This document shows, piece after piece, positions 17,452-26,813 of a DNA stretch of 64,000 nucleotides (positions within the stretch are counted from its first letter, which is position 1; every line of letters starts with the position of its first letter). Both the position numbers and the translations under genes were made by a program. The notes under the pieces were generated by a model. That model saw nothing but the letters and a program-made list of their open reading frames with translations, had not been told where the DNA came from and searched no databases. Source of the DNA: Paucibacter_B soli. Its GTDB lineage: Bacteria > Pseudomonadota > Gammaproteobacteria > Burkholderiales > Burkholderiaceae_C. The stretch is from the NCBI RefSeq assembly GCF_037482845.1, contig NZ_JBBHJW010000001.1, positions 496,001 through 560,000 on the forward strand, given 5' to 3'.

Positions 17452-18551
17452 GAAGGCTGCAGCGCGGCGGCGGCCAGCTGCTCGCGCCAGCTCTGCTGCT
17501 GGCGCGCAAACTCGGCCCATTCGCGCTGCGCTGCCACGGCATGGCGCTGGGCGTTGGCCTGATCATCGAGCGCCGCATAGACCTGGGCCAGACGGCTATG
17601 GGTGGCGGCGCGGTCGTCGACGTCGCAGCGCGGATCGAGTTCGATCTCGGCCTCGCGGGCCTGGTGCAGCGCATGTTCGCGCTGGCCGCAGTTGATGCGG
17701 CACCAGGCCAGATCGGCCAGCAGGCTGCTGCCCAGGCGTTCCAGCCCGCGCGACATCGCCAGCGGCAGATGTTCCTCATAGAGCTGACGGGCCTGCTCGT
17801 AGTCGCCCTGGATGGCCAGGATCTGGGCACGCAACACCGGCGTCAGGCCGGCCATCGCCGCCGCGCCGACGGCGGCATCGTAGTGACGCACCGAATCCAC
17901 GCCTAGCAGCAGCTCCGGCCGCGCCTGGGCCGGTGCCGAGAGCGCGAGGCGCCGCGCCTCGGCGGTGCGCATCTCGGCCATGTTGTACATCAGCGCCGAG
18001 AGGGTGGCGTCGTCGCCCTCGGCAGCGGCATGGGCGCGCGCCTTCGCATACCAGGGCTGGGCCTGCTCAGGCGCGCCGGCATGGTGCCAGGCAAGACCCA
18101 TGCTCATGCAGGCACGGCTGCGTGCCACGCGGTGCTCGGGTGCGGCCGTGCGCAGGCAGGTGCGCACATGCTCCAGCATCGCCGGCAGATCATGGCGAAC
18201 ATAGGCCAGCTGGGCCAGCCAGGCGCAGGCGAGCGACTCGATCTCGGCCACGCCCACCGACTTGGCGATCGCATAGGCGCGCTGCACCTTGTCCTGGGTG
18301 CTGGCGCTGAAGTCGGTGTAATAGCTCATCAGGCCCTCGGCCATATGCAGCCAGGCGCCGATTTCGGGATGGGGGTGCTGGAAGGCGAGCTGATGCAGTC
18401 CGGTGAGTTCCGCGCGCGCTTCCACCAGCGCACCATGGCGCGCCAGCAGCATCGCGCGCTTGGCCTTGAAGCATGCCGCCTGCACCGGCGAGGGCGCGGC
18501 AGCGATCTGCTGGTCCAGCTGCTTGAGCAGGCGCGACTTGATCTCTTGCAT
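17448..18551 (-). CDS. TPR-repeat protein of unknown function
   Basis: A 367-residue alpha-helical protein with at least five TPR-like units (for example SRACMSMGLAWHHAGAPEQA and RAQILAIQGDYEQARQLYEE). It has no signal peptide, no membrane segment and no DNA-binding domain, so it is probably a cytoplasmic protein-protein adaptor. The first helix is basic and amphipathic. It lies between purC and the CnoX gene; 23 bases separate it from purC upstream on the same strand, so it may be cotranscribed with purC. Function cannot be named. Confidence 0.75.
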   Translation of the reverse strand: MQEIKSRLLKQLDQQIAAAPSPVQAACFKAKRAMLLARHGALVEARAELTGLHQLAFQHPHPEIGAWLHMAEGLMSYYTDFSASTQDKVQRAYAIAKSVGVAEIESLACAWLAQLAYVRHDLPAMLEHVRTCLRTAAPEHRVARSRACMSMGLAWHHAGAPEQAQPWYAKARAHAAAEGDDATLSALMYNMAEMRTAEARRLALSAPAQARPELLLGVDSVRHYDAAVGAAAMAGLTPVLRAQILAIQGDYEQARQLYEEHLPLAMSRGLERLGSSLLADLAWCRINCGQREHALHQAREAEIELDPRCDVDDRAATHSRLAQVYAALDDQANAQRHAVAAQREWAEFARQQQSWREQLAAAALQPS

Positions 18552-18574
18552 GGCCCGCCCCCAGTTGCTGCGCC

Positions 18575-19474
18575 TCAGCGCGTCAGGCGTTCCAGCGCCT
18601 CGCGGTACTTGGCCGCCGTCTGTTCAATCACCTCGGCGGGCAGGGCCGGCGCCGGCGCCACCTTGCCCCAGGGCTTGCCATCCACCTGGGCCTGCTCCAG
18701 CCAGTCGCGCAGGTACTGCTTGTCGTAGCTGGGCGGGTTGCTGCCCTCCGCATAGCTCTTGGCCGGCCAGTAGCGCGAGGAATCGGGCGTCAGCACCTCG
18801 TCCATCAGGGTCAGCGTGCCATCGGCGTCCAGCCCGAACTCGAACTTGGTGTCCGCGATGATGATGCCCTTGCTGAGCGCATAGTCGGCGGCGCGCTGGT
18901 AGAGCTGGATCGAGATGTCGCGCACGCGCTCGGCCAGGTCCTGGCCGATGATCTCGACGCAGCGCGCGAAGTTGATGTTCTCGTCGTGATCACCCATCTC
19001 GGCCTTGGTGGCCGGCGTAAAGATGGGTGCCGGCAGTTTGCTGGCGTTGCGCAGGCCGGCCGGCAGCTTGACGCCGCAGACCTCGCCGCTTTGCTTGTAC
19101 TCGGCCCAGCCACTGCCGGCCAGATAGCCACGCACCACTGCCTCGATGGGCAGGGGCTTGAGGCGCTTGACCAGCATGGAGCGATCGCGCACCTGCGCCT
19201 TGTCGGCCTCGCTCACCACCGAGAGCGGGTCCTCGCCGGTGAGGTGATTGGGCACGATGCCATCGAGCCGCTTGAACCAGAACAGCGCCATCTGGGTCAG
19301 CAGCGCGCCCTTGCCGGGGATGGGCTCGCCCATGATGACGTCGTAGGCCGAGATGCGGTCACTCGCCACCATCAGGATGCGGTCGCTGCCCACCGCATAG
19401 TTTTCGCGCACCTTGCCACGGGCGATCAGGGGCAGCGAGGTCAGCGAGGAGTTCAGCAGGGCAGCAGCGGTCAT
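18575..19474 (-). CDS. purC: Phosphoribosylaminoimidazole-succinocarboxamide synthase (SAICAR synthase)
   Basis: Joins CAIR to aspartate using ATP in purine synthesis. The 299-residue product starts with GKVRENYAVGSDRILMVASDRISAYD, the PurC signature, and has EAVVRGYLAGSGW, a DTKFEFG motif and LMDEVLTPDSSRYWP. It is the longer form close to the yeast Ade1 type, as usual in betaproteobacteria. It lies downstream of fba on the same strand, separated by a terminator, so it probably has its own promoter near 19.5 kb. Confidence 0.96.
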   Translation of the reverse strand: MTAAALLNSSLTSLPLIARGKVRENYAVGSDRILMVASDRISAYDVIMGEPIPGKGALLTQMALFWFKRLDGIVPNHLTGEDPLSVVSEADKAQVRDRSMLVKRLKPLPIEAVVRGYLAGSGWAEYKQSGEVCGVKLPAGLRNASKLPAPIFTPATKAEMGDHDENINFARCVEIIGQDLAERVRDISIQLYQRAADYALSKGIIIADTKFEFGLDADGTLTLMDEVLTPDSSRYWPAKSYAEGSNPPSYDKQYLRDWLEQAQVDGKPWGKVAPAPALPAEVIEQTAAKYREALERLTR

Positions 19475-19532
19475 GGCGGGGGTTCCAACGAAGAGGGCTG
19501 GATTTTAGGCGCGCAATGCATGCGGATCGGGC

Positions 19533-19566
19533 AAAAAAAGGGCCCGGGGGTTCGCACCCTCGGGCC
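19533..19566 (-). terminator. Rho-independent terminator after fba
   Basis: On the minus strand a GC-rich hairpin (GGCCCGAGGGT pairing with a CCCCCGGGCC arm, slight bulge) is followed by seven T residues (plus-strand A run 19533-19539). It starts 39 bases past the fba stop and ends before purC. Confidence 0.88.
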
Positions 19567-19604
19567 ACAAACGCGAATCGCTGTCCTTCTTCTTGTGGAG
19601 TCTG

Positions 19605-20669
19605 TTACTGCACGACTTGATTCAACTCGCCGCGCGCATAGGCCGCCGCGACGTCAACCAGGCTGCGTGCCTTGATCTTGCCCGCCTGGCCCTCGCAATT
19701 GAACTCCATATAGCGCTGCTTGCATACCGCCTTGGCGGCCTCGCGGGCCGGCTTGAGCCACTCGCGTGCGTCAAATTTCTCGGGATTCTCGGCCAGGAAT
19801 TTGCGCACCGCGCCGGTCATGGCCAGACGGATGTCGGTGTCGATATTGATCTTGCGCACGCCGAACTTGATGGCTTCCTGGATTTCCTCGACCGGCACGC
19901 CGTAGGTTTCCTTCATCTTGCCGCCGTACTGGTTGATGATGGCCAGCAGTTCCTGCGGCACGCTGGAGCTGCCATGCATGACCAGATGGGTGTTGGGGAT
20001 GCGGGCGTGGATTTCCTTCACGCGGCTGATCGCCAGGATGTCGCCTGTGGGCTTGCGGCTGAACTTGTAGGCGCCATGGCTGGTGCCGATGGCGATGGCC
20101 AAAGCGTCCAGGCCGGTGGCCTTGACGAACTGGGCGGCCTCCTCGGGGTCGGTCAAGAGGGCCGAATGGTCCAGCACGCCCTCGGCGCCAATGCCGTCTT
20201 CCTCGCCGGCCTGGCCGGTTTCCAGCGATCCCAGGCAGCCCAGCTCACCTTCGACGGTGACACCCACCTTGTGCGCCAGCTCCACCACCTGGCGGGTCAC
20301 GTCGACGTTGTAGGCGAAGTCGGCCGGGGTCTTGCCGTCGGCGCGCAGCGAGCCGTCCATCATCACCGAGCTGAAGCCCAGGTCGATCGCGCCCTGGCAG
20401 ATCGCCGGGGTCTGGCCATGGTCCTGGTGCATCACCACCGGGATATGCGGATAGGACTCGACGGCGGCGATCACCAGATGCTTGATGAAACTCTCGCCGG
20501 CGTATTTGCGCGCGCCGGCCGAGGCCTGCAGGATCACCGGGGCGCCGGCCTCGTCGGCCGCGGCCATCACGGCCTGCACCTGCTCCAGGTTGTTGACGTT
20601 GAAGGCCGGGATGCCGTAGCCGTGTTCGGCGGCATGGTCCAGCAATTGGCGCATGGATACGAGAGCCAT
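19605..20669 (-). CDS. fba: Class II fructose-1,6-bisphosphate aldolase
   Basis: Zinc-dependent cleavage of fructose-1,6-bisphosphate to glyceraldehyde-3-phosphate and DHAP, also run in reverse in gluconeogenesis and the Calvin cycle. The 354-residue product has the class II marks: VMHQDHGQTP with metal-binding His, GFSSVMMDGS, VEGELGCLG, and IGTSHGAYKF and INIDTDIR toward the C-terminus. Length fits the CbbA/Fba branch of betaproteobacteria. GGAG precedes the ATG. Together with pgk, pyk and maeB in this window it covers lower glycolysis and the malate bypass. Confidence 0.96.
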   Translation of the reverse strand: MALVSMRQLLDHAAEHGYGIPAFNVNNLEQVQAVMAAADEAGAPVILQASAGARKYAGESFIKHLVIAAVESYPHIPVVMHQDHGQTPAICQGAIDLGFSSVMMDGSLRADGKTPADFAYNVDVTRQVVELAHKVGVTVEGELGCLGSLETGQAGEEDGIGAEGVLDHSALLTDPEEAAQFVKATGLDALAIAIGTSHGAYKFSRKPTGDILAISRVKEIHARIPNTHLVMHGSSSVPQELLAIINQYGGKMKETYGVPVEEIQEAIKFGVRKINIDTDIRLAMTGAVRKFLAENPEKFDAREWLKPAREAAKAVCKQRYMEFNCEGQAGKIKARSLVDVAAAYARGELNQVVQ

Positions 20670-20871
20670 GGAAGTTCTCCGAGGAAGATAAGAAAAAAAC
20701 CTGCTGGCGCAAGGCGCCGGGCCGCAAGCCCCCCTGCCATGTAACCGCGCCGTAACTGCCGACGATTCTAGCGGCGAGACCAGTGTCGCCCCAGCCACGG
20801 GGGCGTGCAAGCTCGCTTGCGGCGCCCAGCGCCTCCCATTAGTCTGTTACCAGACCCGCCGTAAAGCCCCT

Positions 20872-21891
20872 ATGACCCGACTTGCCCTCGATCACCTGAC
20901 GCTCTGGATCACCGCGGCCGCGCGCGAGCATGGGCTGGACCTGGCCGCCCATGTGGAAGAGCGCACCGGCGCCAGCCACCGCGCCAGCCTGGCCGCGCTG
21001 CGCCGCCTGGTCGATGCGCAGTGGCTCACGCGCAGCGGTAGCAGCCGCCGCCCGGTCTATGGCCCCGGCCTGCTACGCCAGGTGGTGCGCTCCTACACCC
21101 TCTACGGCCTGCAGGAGGACCTGCCCTGGCAGCGCGACTTCGCGCCCAACTTCGAGCTGCCCCGGCATGTGGCGCGCATGGTCCAGCATGGCTTCACCGA
21201 GCTGGTGAACAACGCCGTCGACCATAGCGGCGGCAGCAGCGTCACCGTGTCGCTGCGCCAGACCCCCAGCCACGCGCAGCTGTTGGTGTCGGACGATGGT
21301 TGCGGCGTGTTCAACAAGATCTGCGAGGCCTTCGACATTGCCGACCCGCAGCACGCCATGCTGGAGCTGAGCAAGGGCCGCCTCACCAGCCAACCCGAAA
21401 TGCACACCGGCCGCGGCCTGTTCTTCAGCTCGCAACTGGCCGATGTGTTCGACATCCACGCCAATGGCACGGCCTTCCAGCGCCGCGCCTGGGAGAGCAC
21501 CGGCTGGCAACCCGGCCGGCCGCTGCCGCGCCAGGGCAGCTCGATCTATATGTCGGTGGCGCTGGATACCACGCGCACCCTGGATCAGGTGATGGAGGCC
21601 TGGAGCATGGACGGTAGCGGCATCGAGTTCGACCGCACCACCATCCATTTGCGCCTGCTGGCCGGCCCCGGCCAGGCGCTGGACAGCCGCGCCCAGGCGC
21701 GGCGCGTGGCGGCGCGGCTGCCGCAGTTTCGCCGCGCCGAGATCAGCTTCGCCGGCGTTGAGGACGTGGGCCACGGCTTCACAGACGAGCTGTTCCGCGT
21801 CTTTGCGCGCGCCCACCAGGAGGTGGAACTGCTGCCCACCCATATGACGCCGCGCATCGCGGCGCTGGTGAAGAGCGCGCAGAACGGGTGA
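20872..21891 (+). CDS. Predicted regulator: winged-helix-like N-terminus, HATPase domain and DUF4325 (STAS-like) domain
   Basis: A 339-residue cytoplasmic protein. Residues 1-70 look like a DNA-binding helix-turn-helix (HRASLAALRRLVDAQWLTRSG). Residues about 95-230 form a GHKL ATPase with N-box ELVNNAVDHSGG (110-121), G1 loop DDGCGVF (141-147) and G2 loop HTGRGLFF (178-185). The C-terminal 80 residues fit the STAS-like DUF4325 (FAGVEDVGHGFTDELFRVFA). No histidine kinase phospho-acceptor domain is present, so it is not a classical sensor kinase; anti-sigma-like or ATP-gated transcription control is possible. It stands alone between fba and pyk. Confidence 0.8.
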   Translation: MTRLALDHLTLWITAAAREHGLDLAAHVEERTGASHRASLAALRRLVDAQWLTRSGSSRRPVYGPGLLRQVVRSYTLYGLQEDLPWQRDFAPNFELPRHVARMVQHGFTELVNNAVDHSGGSSVTVSLRQTPSHAQLLVSDDGCGVFNKICEAFDIADPQHAMLELSKGRLTSQPEMHTGRGLFFSSQLADVFDIHANGTAFQRRAWESTGWQPGRPLPRQGSSIYMSVALDTTRTLDQVMEAWSMDGSGIEFDRTTIHLRLLAGPGQALDSRAQARRVAARLPQFRRAEISFAGVEDVGHGFTDELFRVFARAHQEVELLPTHMTPRIAALVKSAQNG

Positions 21892-21894
21892 GGT

Positions 21895-23325
21895 TCAACC
21901 CACCCTGCAAACCTTGAGCATATTGGTGCCACCGGGGTAGCCCATCGGCTCGCCGCAGGTGATGGCGTAGGTATCTCCGGGCATCAGCACACCCTTGTCC
22001 ACCAGAATCTTCTCGGCCGCAGCCAGCGCGGTGTCGCGGTCCTCGTACTTGGGCATGAGCAGCGGCCTGACGTTACGGTACAGCGTCATCTTGGTCTGGC
22101 TGATCGCTTGCGTGGTGAGCGCGTAGATAGGCACCTGGATGCGGTGGCGGCTCATCCACAGCGCGGTGGAACCCGACTCGGTGAGCGCCAGGATGGCCTT
22201 GCAACCGAGGTGGTAGGCGGTGAAGAGCGCGCCCATTGCGATGCTCTGGTCGATGCGGCCGAACTGGCGGCCGGCAAAGTCGGTGTCCAGGCTGACGAAC
22301 TCGGCGCGCTCGGCCTCCAGCGCGATCGCGGCCATCTGTTCGATGGTCTCGACCGGGAACTTGCCGGCCGCGGTCTCGGCGCTGAGCATCACCGCATCGG
22401 TGCCATCCAGCACCGCGTTGGCCACATCGCTGACCTCGGCACGGGTGGGCACCGGATTGACGATCATCGATTCCATCATCTGGGTCGCGGTGATGGCCAC
22501 CTTGTCGAGCTCGCGCGCCAGCTTGATCATGCGCTTTTGCAGCGCCGGCACGGCCGCATTGCCCACCTCCACGGCCAGGTCGCCGCGCGCCACCATGATG
22601 CCGTCGCTGGCCTTGAGGATGGACTCCAGATGCGGGATCGCCTCGCTGCGCTCGATCTTGGCGATCAGGCCGGGCTTGTGGCGGTAGGGCTCGCCGGCCA
22701 CATTGCAGAGTTGGCGCGCCATTTCCATGTCGGTGGCGTTCTTGGGGAAGCTGACGGCCACGTACTCGGCCTGGAAGCTCATCGCGGTCTTGATGTCTTC
22801 CATGTCCTTGGCGGTCAGCGCCGGCGCGGTGAGGCCGCCGCCCTGCTTGTTGATGCCCTTGTTGTTGGACAGCTCGCCGCCCAGCTTGACGGTGGTGAAC
22901 ACCGCCGCGCCGCGCACCGCGTCGACCGTCAGTACCAGCAGGCCGTCGTTGAGCAGGAGGGTGTCGCCGGGCTTCACATCGCGCGGCAGCTCCTTGTAGT
23001 CCAGGCCCACGGCCTCCTCGTTGCCGAGCTCGGTACGGTCGGCGTCGAGGATGAACTTGTTGCCGTTGACGAGCTCGATCTTGCCGTGCTCGAACTTGCC
23101 GACGCGGATCTTGGGGCCCTGCAGGTCGGCCATGATGGCGACCTGCTTGCCGGCCGCCGCGGCGGCCTCACGCACCAGGCCGGCGCGGGCGATATGGTCC
23201 TCGGCCTTGCCATGCGAGAAGTTCAGCCGCACCACGTCGACGCCGGCCCGGATCATGCGCTCCAGCACCTCGGGGGTGGAGGACGCGGGGCCAAGGGTGG
23301 CGACGATCTTGGTGGCTCGGGACAT
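21895..23325 (-). CDS. pyk: Pyruvate kinase
   Basis: Transfers phosphate from phosphoenolpyruvate to ADP. The 476-residue product has TKIVATLGPASSTPEVLERM at the start, VVRLNFSHG with the substrate-binding Arg and Asn, IMADLQGPKIRVG, the catalytic-lysine region IAKIERSEAIPHL and MVARGDLAVEVG with metal ligands, plus the potassium-site region TATQMMESMI. All are intact. The stop is three bases from the convergent regulator gene's stop. An 85-base gap separates its start from the maeB stop. Confidence 0.96.
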   Translation of the reverse strand: MSRATKIVATLGPASSTPEVLERMIRAGVDVVRLNFSHGKAEDHIARAGLVREAAAAAGKQVAIMADLQGPKIRVGKFEHGKIELVNGNKFILDADRTELGNEEAVGLDYKELPRDVKPGDTLLLNDGLLVLTVDAVRGAAVFTTVKLGGELSNNKGINKQGGGLTAPALTAKDMEDIKTAMSFQAEYVAVSFPKNATDMEMARQLCNVAGEPYRHKPGLIAKIERSEAIPHLESILKASDGIMVARGDLAVEVGNAAVPALQKRMIKLARELDKVAITATQMMESMIVNPVPTRAEVSDVANAVLDGTDAVMLSAETAAGKFPVETIEQMAAIALEAERAEFVSLDTDFAGRQFGRIDQSIAMGALFTAYHLGCKAILALTESGSTALWMSRHRIQVPIYALTTQAISQTKMTLYRNVRPLLMPKYEDRDTALAAAEKILVDKGVLMPGDTYAITCGEPMGYPGGTNMLKVCRVG

Positions 23326-23410
23326 GGGGCACTCGCAGTAATTCAGTTACAGGCAAACGATTATGAGCCCCAATTAGAGGCCCCCATCGGTTACGCCCGA
23401 TTACAGAAGA

Positions 23411-25738
23411 TCAGGATTTCCCGGCCAGCACATCGGCCACCGCCAGCGCCGTCATATTGACGATGCGGCGCACCGTGGCCGAGGGCGTGAGGATATGCAC
23501 CGGCGCCGCCGCGCCCAAGAGCACCGGGCCCACCGTGACGCCATGACCGCTGGTGATCTTCAGCACATTGAAGAGGATGTTGGCGGCATCCAGCGTGGGC
23601 AGCACCAGCAGATTGGCCGAGCCCTTGAGCGTGCTGTCGGGCAGAAAGGCCTGGCGCACGCTCTCCGAGAGCGCGGCGTCGCCATGCATCTCGCCATCGC
23701 TTTCGATCTCGGGATGGGCGGCCGCGAACAGCTCGTGGGCGCGCCGCATCTTGATGGCCGAGGGGCGCTTGCTGGAGCCGAACATCGAGTGCGAGACAAA
23801 GGCCAGCTTGGGTGGCAGGCCAAAGCGTTGCACCTCCTCGGCCGCCATCGCGGCGATCTCGGCAAGCTGCTCGGCGCTCGGATCATCGTTGACAAAGGTG
23901 TCGGTGATGAAGAGCGTGTGCTGCTCCAACATCAGCGCATTCATGGTGGCGAAGCTCTGCGCCCCGGGCTTGAGGCCGATCAGCTCGGCCACATGCTCCA
24001 GGTGCGAGTCGAAGCGCCCCACCATGCCGCAGATCATCGCGTCGGCATCGCCCAGCTTGATCGCCAGCGCGCCTATGGTGGTGGCCGAGCGGCGCACCGC
24101 TGCCTTGGCCATCTCGGGCGTGAAGCCGCGCCGGCCCATCGCCTTGTGATAGGTCTCCCAGTACTGGCGGAAGCGCGCGTCGTTGTCGGGGTCGATGAGC
24201 TGCACATCCTCGCCCAGCCTGAGGCGCAGGCCGGCGCGCTGGATGCGCATCGCGATCACCTCGGGGCGGCCGATCAGGGTGGGCTTGGCCAGGCCCTCGT
24301 CCAGCACCACCTGCACCGCGCGCAGCACGCGCTCGTCCTCGCCCTCGGCGTAGATCACGCGTGCCGCCGAACCCTTGGCAAATGATGCCTTGGCGGCATT
24401 GAACACCGGGCGCATGAACATGCCGGTCTGGTAGACGAAGCGCTCCAGCGACTGGCGATAGGCTGCCAGATCCTTGATGGGGCGCTCGGCCACGCCGGAT
24501 TCCTCGGCGGCCCTGGCCACCGCCGGCGCGATGCGCAGGATCAGGCGCGCATCGAAGGGCTTGGGGATCAGGTAGTCGGGGCCGAAGCTGAGTTCCTGAC
24601 CCACATAGGCGGCGGCCACCTCGTCGCTGGTCTCGGCCTTGGCCAGCGCCGCGATCTCGCGCACACAGGCCAGCTTCATGGCCTCGGTGATCTTGGTGGC
24701 GCCGCAGTCAAGCGCGCCACGGAAGATGTAGGGGAAGCACAGGACGTTGTTGACCTGGTTGGGATAGTCCGAGCGGCCGGTGGCGATGATGCAATCGGGC
24801 CGCACCTGCTTGGCCAGCTCGGGACGGATCTCGGGCTCGGGATTGGCCAGCGCCAGGATGATGGGGCGATCGGCCATGCTCTTGACCATGGCCTGCGTCA
24901 GCACACCGGCGGCCGAGCAACCCAGGAAGACATCGGCACCGTCCACCACATCGCCCAGCGTGCGCGCGCCCGTGACCTGGCAATAACGCTGCTTGGACTC
25001 GTCCAGCTTGCCGGCCTTGGCGTCCTCGCGCTCGCTCTGGATCACGCCCTTGGAGTCGCACACGAACACATTGGCGCGCTGCACGCCCAGGCCCACCATC
25101 ACGTCCAGGCAGGCGATCGCCGCCGCGCCCGCGCCCGACACCGCCACCTTGACCTGGGCAATGTCCTTGCCCACCAGCTCCAGGCCATTCAAGAGCGCGG
25201 CGCTGGAGATGATGGCGGTGCCATGCTGGTCGTCGTGGAAGACCGGGATGTTCATACGCTCGCGCAGCTTCTTCTCGATGTAGAAGCATTCGGGCGCCTT
25301 GATGTCCTCGAGGTTGATGCCGCCCAGCGTGGGCTCCATCGCGGCGATCATGTCGACCAGCTTGTCGGGGTCGCGCTCGGCCAGCTCGATGTCGAACACA
25401 TCGATGCCGGCGAATTTTTTGAACAGGCAGCCCTTGCCCTCCATCACCGGCTTGCCGGCCAGCGGGCCAATATCGCCCAGGCCCAGCACCGCCGTGCCAT
25501 TGGTGATCACGCCCACCAGGTTGGCGCGCGAGGTGTACTCGGCCGCCAGCGAGGGATCTTCCTCGATCGCCAGGCAGGCATAGGCCACGCCGGGCGAGTA
25601 GGCCAGCGAGAGGTCGCGCTGATTGGAGAGCGCCTTGGTCGGCGTGACGGCGATCTTGCCGCGCGTGGGGCTGCGGTGGTAGTCGAGCGCAGCATCACGC
25701 AGCGCACTTTCGGCCGGCGACAAGGGCTTGTTGCTCAT
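23411..25738 (-). CDS. maeB: NADP-dependent malic enzyme with phosphotransacetylase-like C-terminus
   Basis: Oxidative decarboxylation of malate to pyruvate and CO2 with NADPH formation. The 775-residue product is the long bacterial form: malic enzyme domain (about 1-430, SLAYSPGVA, GDIGPLAGKPVMEGK, FHDDQHGTA, SGAGAAAIACLDVM) followed by a phosphate acetyltransferase-like domain (about 440-775), which in this class regulates the enzyme, with acetyl-CoA as inhibitor in characterised members, and is not catalytic. Length matches E. coli MaeB (759). It lies directly upstream of the pyk gene, so pyruvate is made by both neighbours. Confidence 0.95.
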   Translation of the reverse strand: MSNKPLSPAESALRDAALDYHRSPTRGKIAVTPTKALSNQRDLSLAYSPGVAYACLAIEEDPSLAAEYTSRANLVGVITNGTAVLGLGDIGPLAGKPVMEGKGCLFKKFAGIDVFDIELAERDPDKLVDMIAAMEPTLGGINLEDIKAPECFYIEKKLRERMNIPVFHDDQHGTAIISSAALLNGLELVGKDIAQVKVAVSGAGAAAIACLDVMVGLGVQRANVFVCDSKGVIQSEREDAKAGKLDESKQRYCQVTGARTLGDVVDGADVFLGCSAAGVLTQAMVKSMADRPIILALANPEPEIRPELAKQVRPDCIIATGRSDYPNQVNNVLCFPYIFRGALDCGATKITEAMKLACVREIAALAKAETSDEVAAAYVGQELSFGPDYLIPKPFDARLILRIAPAVARAAEESGVAERPIKDLAAYRQSLERFVYQTGMFMRPVFNAAKASFAKGSAARVIYAEGEDERVLRAVQVVLDEGLAKPTLIGRPEVIAMRIQRAGLRLRLGEDVQLIDPDNDARFRQYWETYHKAMGRRGFTPEMAKAAVRRSATTIGALAIKLGDADAMICGMVGRFDSHLEHVAELIGLKPGAQSFATMNALMLEQHTLFITDTFVNDDPSAEQLAEIAAMAAEEVQRFGLPPKLAFVSHSMFGSSKRPSAIKMRRAHELFAAAHPEIESDGEMHGDAALSESVRQAFLPDSTLKGSANLLVLPTLDAANILFNVLKITSGHGVTVGPVLLGAAAPVHILTPSATVRRIVNMTALAVADVLAGKS

Positions 25739-25847
25739 CCAGGTCTCCTGATTCTGATTCTTGGGCTGGCGAGCTTACTCCCGCGCTGGCTGCCTGGCGA
25801 TGCCGTCTGTTTTGCTCGCCATGCAAAGATGGCAGGCAGCTTTCGCA

Positions 25848-26813
25848 TCAGGGCAACAGGTCTTTGATCTGCAACTGAACCTGGGCCGCGCCCGGCTTGA
25901 GCGGCGCCGACAGCGCCTGCATATCCCCCGGCTGCGGCATCGCATTGCCGCTCTTGCTGATGCGCGCACCCACCACCACCTGCTCGGCGCCGGAGAGCTT
26001 GAGCGCCGGGTTCATCGCCATCGAGTCGTCCAGCGTGAGCGTGAGCGGCAGTTCCTTGACCTGGCGGCGCTGGATGGCCAGCGGCGCCTTGGATCCTTGC
26101 GCGGCGCGCGCGAACACGAACAAGGTGTCGTCGGGCGCGGCCTTGGCGGCGAGCTCGGGCGCCAGGCTCACGCGCACCTGCAGGCTGGCGCCAGCCGTCG
26201 ACAGGCCGGCACGCTGGCGTGCTTCGGCCAGCGCGCCCTGCAGCTGCTGTGCCAGCTCGCTGCCAGGCTCCATGCCTTGAAGAGCACGTTCCCAATGCCG
26301 CGCCGCGCTGGCCGCATCGCCGCGGTCGAAGGCCAGGGTGCCGGCCAGCGACAGGGCCTTGGCATTGCCAGGATCCAGCTCCAACGCGCGCTTGATCAGC
26401 GTCTCGGGCTCGCCATCGAGCTTGCTGCCATTCGCCATCGCCAGCGCGTCGGCGTAGTCGGCGTACACCTGGGCATCGTCCGGGCGCAGCTTGACGACGC
26501 GCTGATAGGCCGTCACTGCCTTGTCGAACTGACCCAACACCGCATAGGAGCGGCTCAGCATGGTCCAGCCCTCGGCGTCGTCGGGCCGGCTCTTGAGGCG
26601 TTCGGCCAGGCGCTCGGCCATGGCCTCGAACTGCTTGGCCTCGGAACCATGGCCACCAGCCTGCTCGGGCGCCCGGCCAGGCACATGGGCCAGGCCCGCC
26701 GGATTGCCCAGCCATGCGTAACCTGCGGCGGTAAACAGCAGGGCAAACAGGGTCAGGGCCAGCAGCAGGCGGGCTGAGGGTCGGGCGGCCGGCGTCGGCG
26801 CTGCGCTACTCAT
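25848..26813 (-). CDS. ccmI: Cytochrome c maturation protein CcmI (TPR apocytochrome chaperone)
   Basis: CcmI captures the unfolded C-terminus of apocytochromes c and hands it to the CcmFH heme ligase. The 321-residue product has one N-terminal membrane helix (about 15-35), TPR repeats (WTMLSRSYAVLGQFDKAVTAY onward to about 180) and a C-terminal periplasmic beta domain. It corresponds to the CcmI/CycH protein, or the C-terminal half of E. coli CcmH. Its start overlaps the ccmH stop by four bases and it closes the ccmABCDEFGHI operon. Confidence 0.92.
   Translation of the reverse strand: MSSAAPTPAARPSARLLLALTLFALLFTAAGYAWLGNPAGLAHVPGRAPEQAGGHGSEAKQFEAMAERLAERLKSRPDDAEGWTMLSRSYAVLGQFDKAVTAYQRVVKLRPDDAQVYADYADALAMANGSKLDGEPETLIKRALELDPGNAKALSLAGTLAFDRGDAASAARHWERALQGMEPGSELAQQLQGALAEARQRAGLSTAGASLQVRVSLAPELAAKAAPDDTLFVFARAAQGSKAPLAIQRRQVKELPLTLTLDDSMAMNPALKLSGAEQVVVGARISKSGNAMPQPGDMQALSAPLKPGAAQVQLQIKDLLP

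Noticed and set aside
20807..20820. GCAAGC-TC-GCTTGC inverted repeat as a firm operator
   Set aside because: Six-base arms are common in this composition. Mentioned only as a possible site for the neighbouring regulator.
25755..25846. Inverted repeat GCTGCCTG/CAGGCAGC after ccmI
   Set aside because: The arms are only eight bases, the loop is long and no T run follows. Weak evidence for termination.
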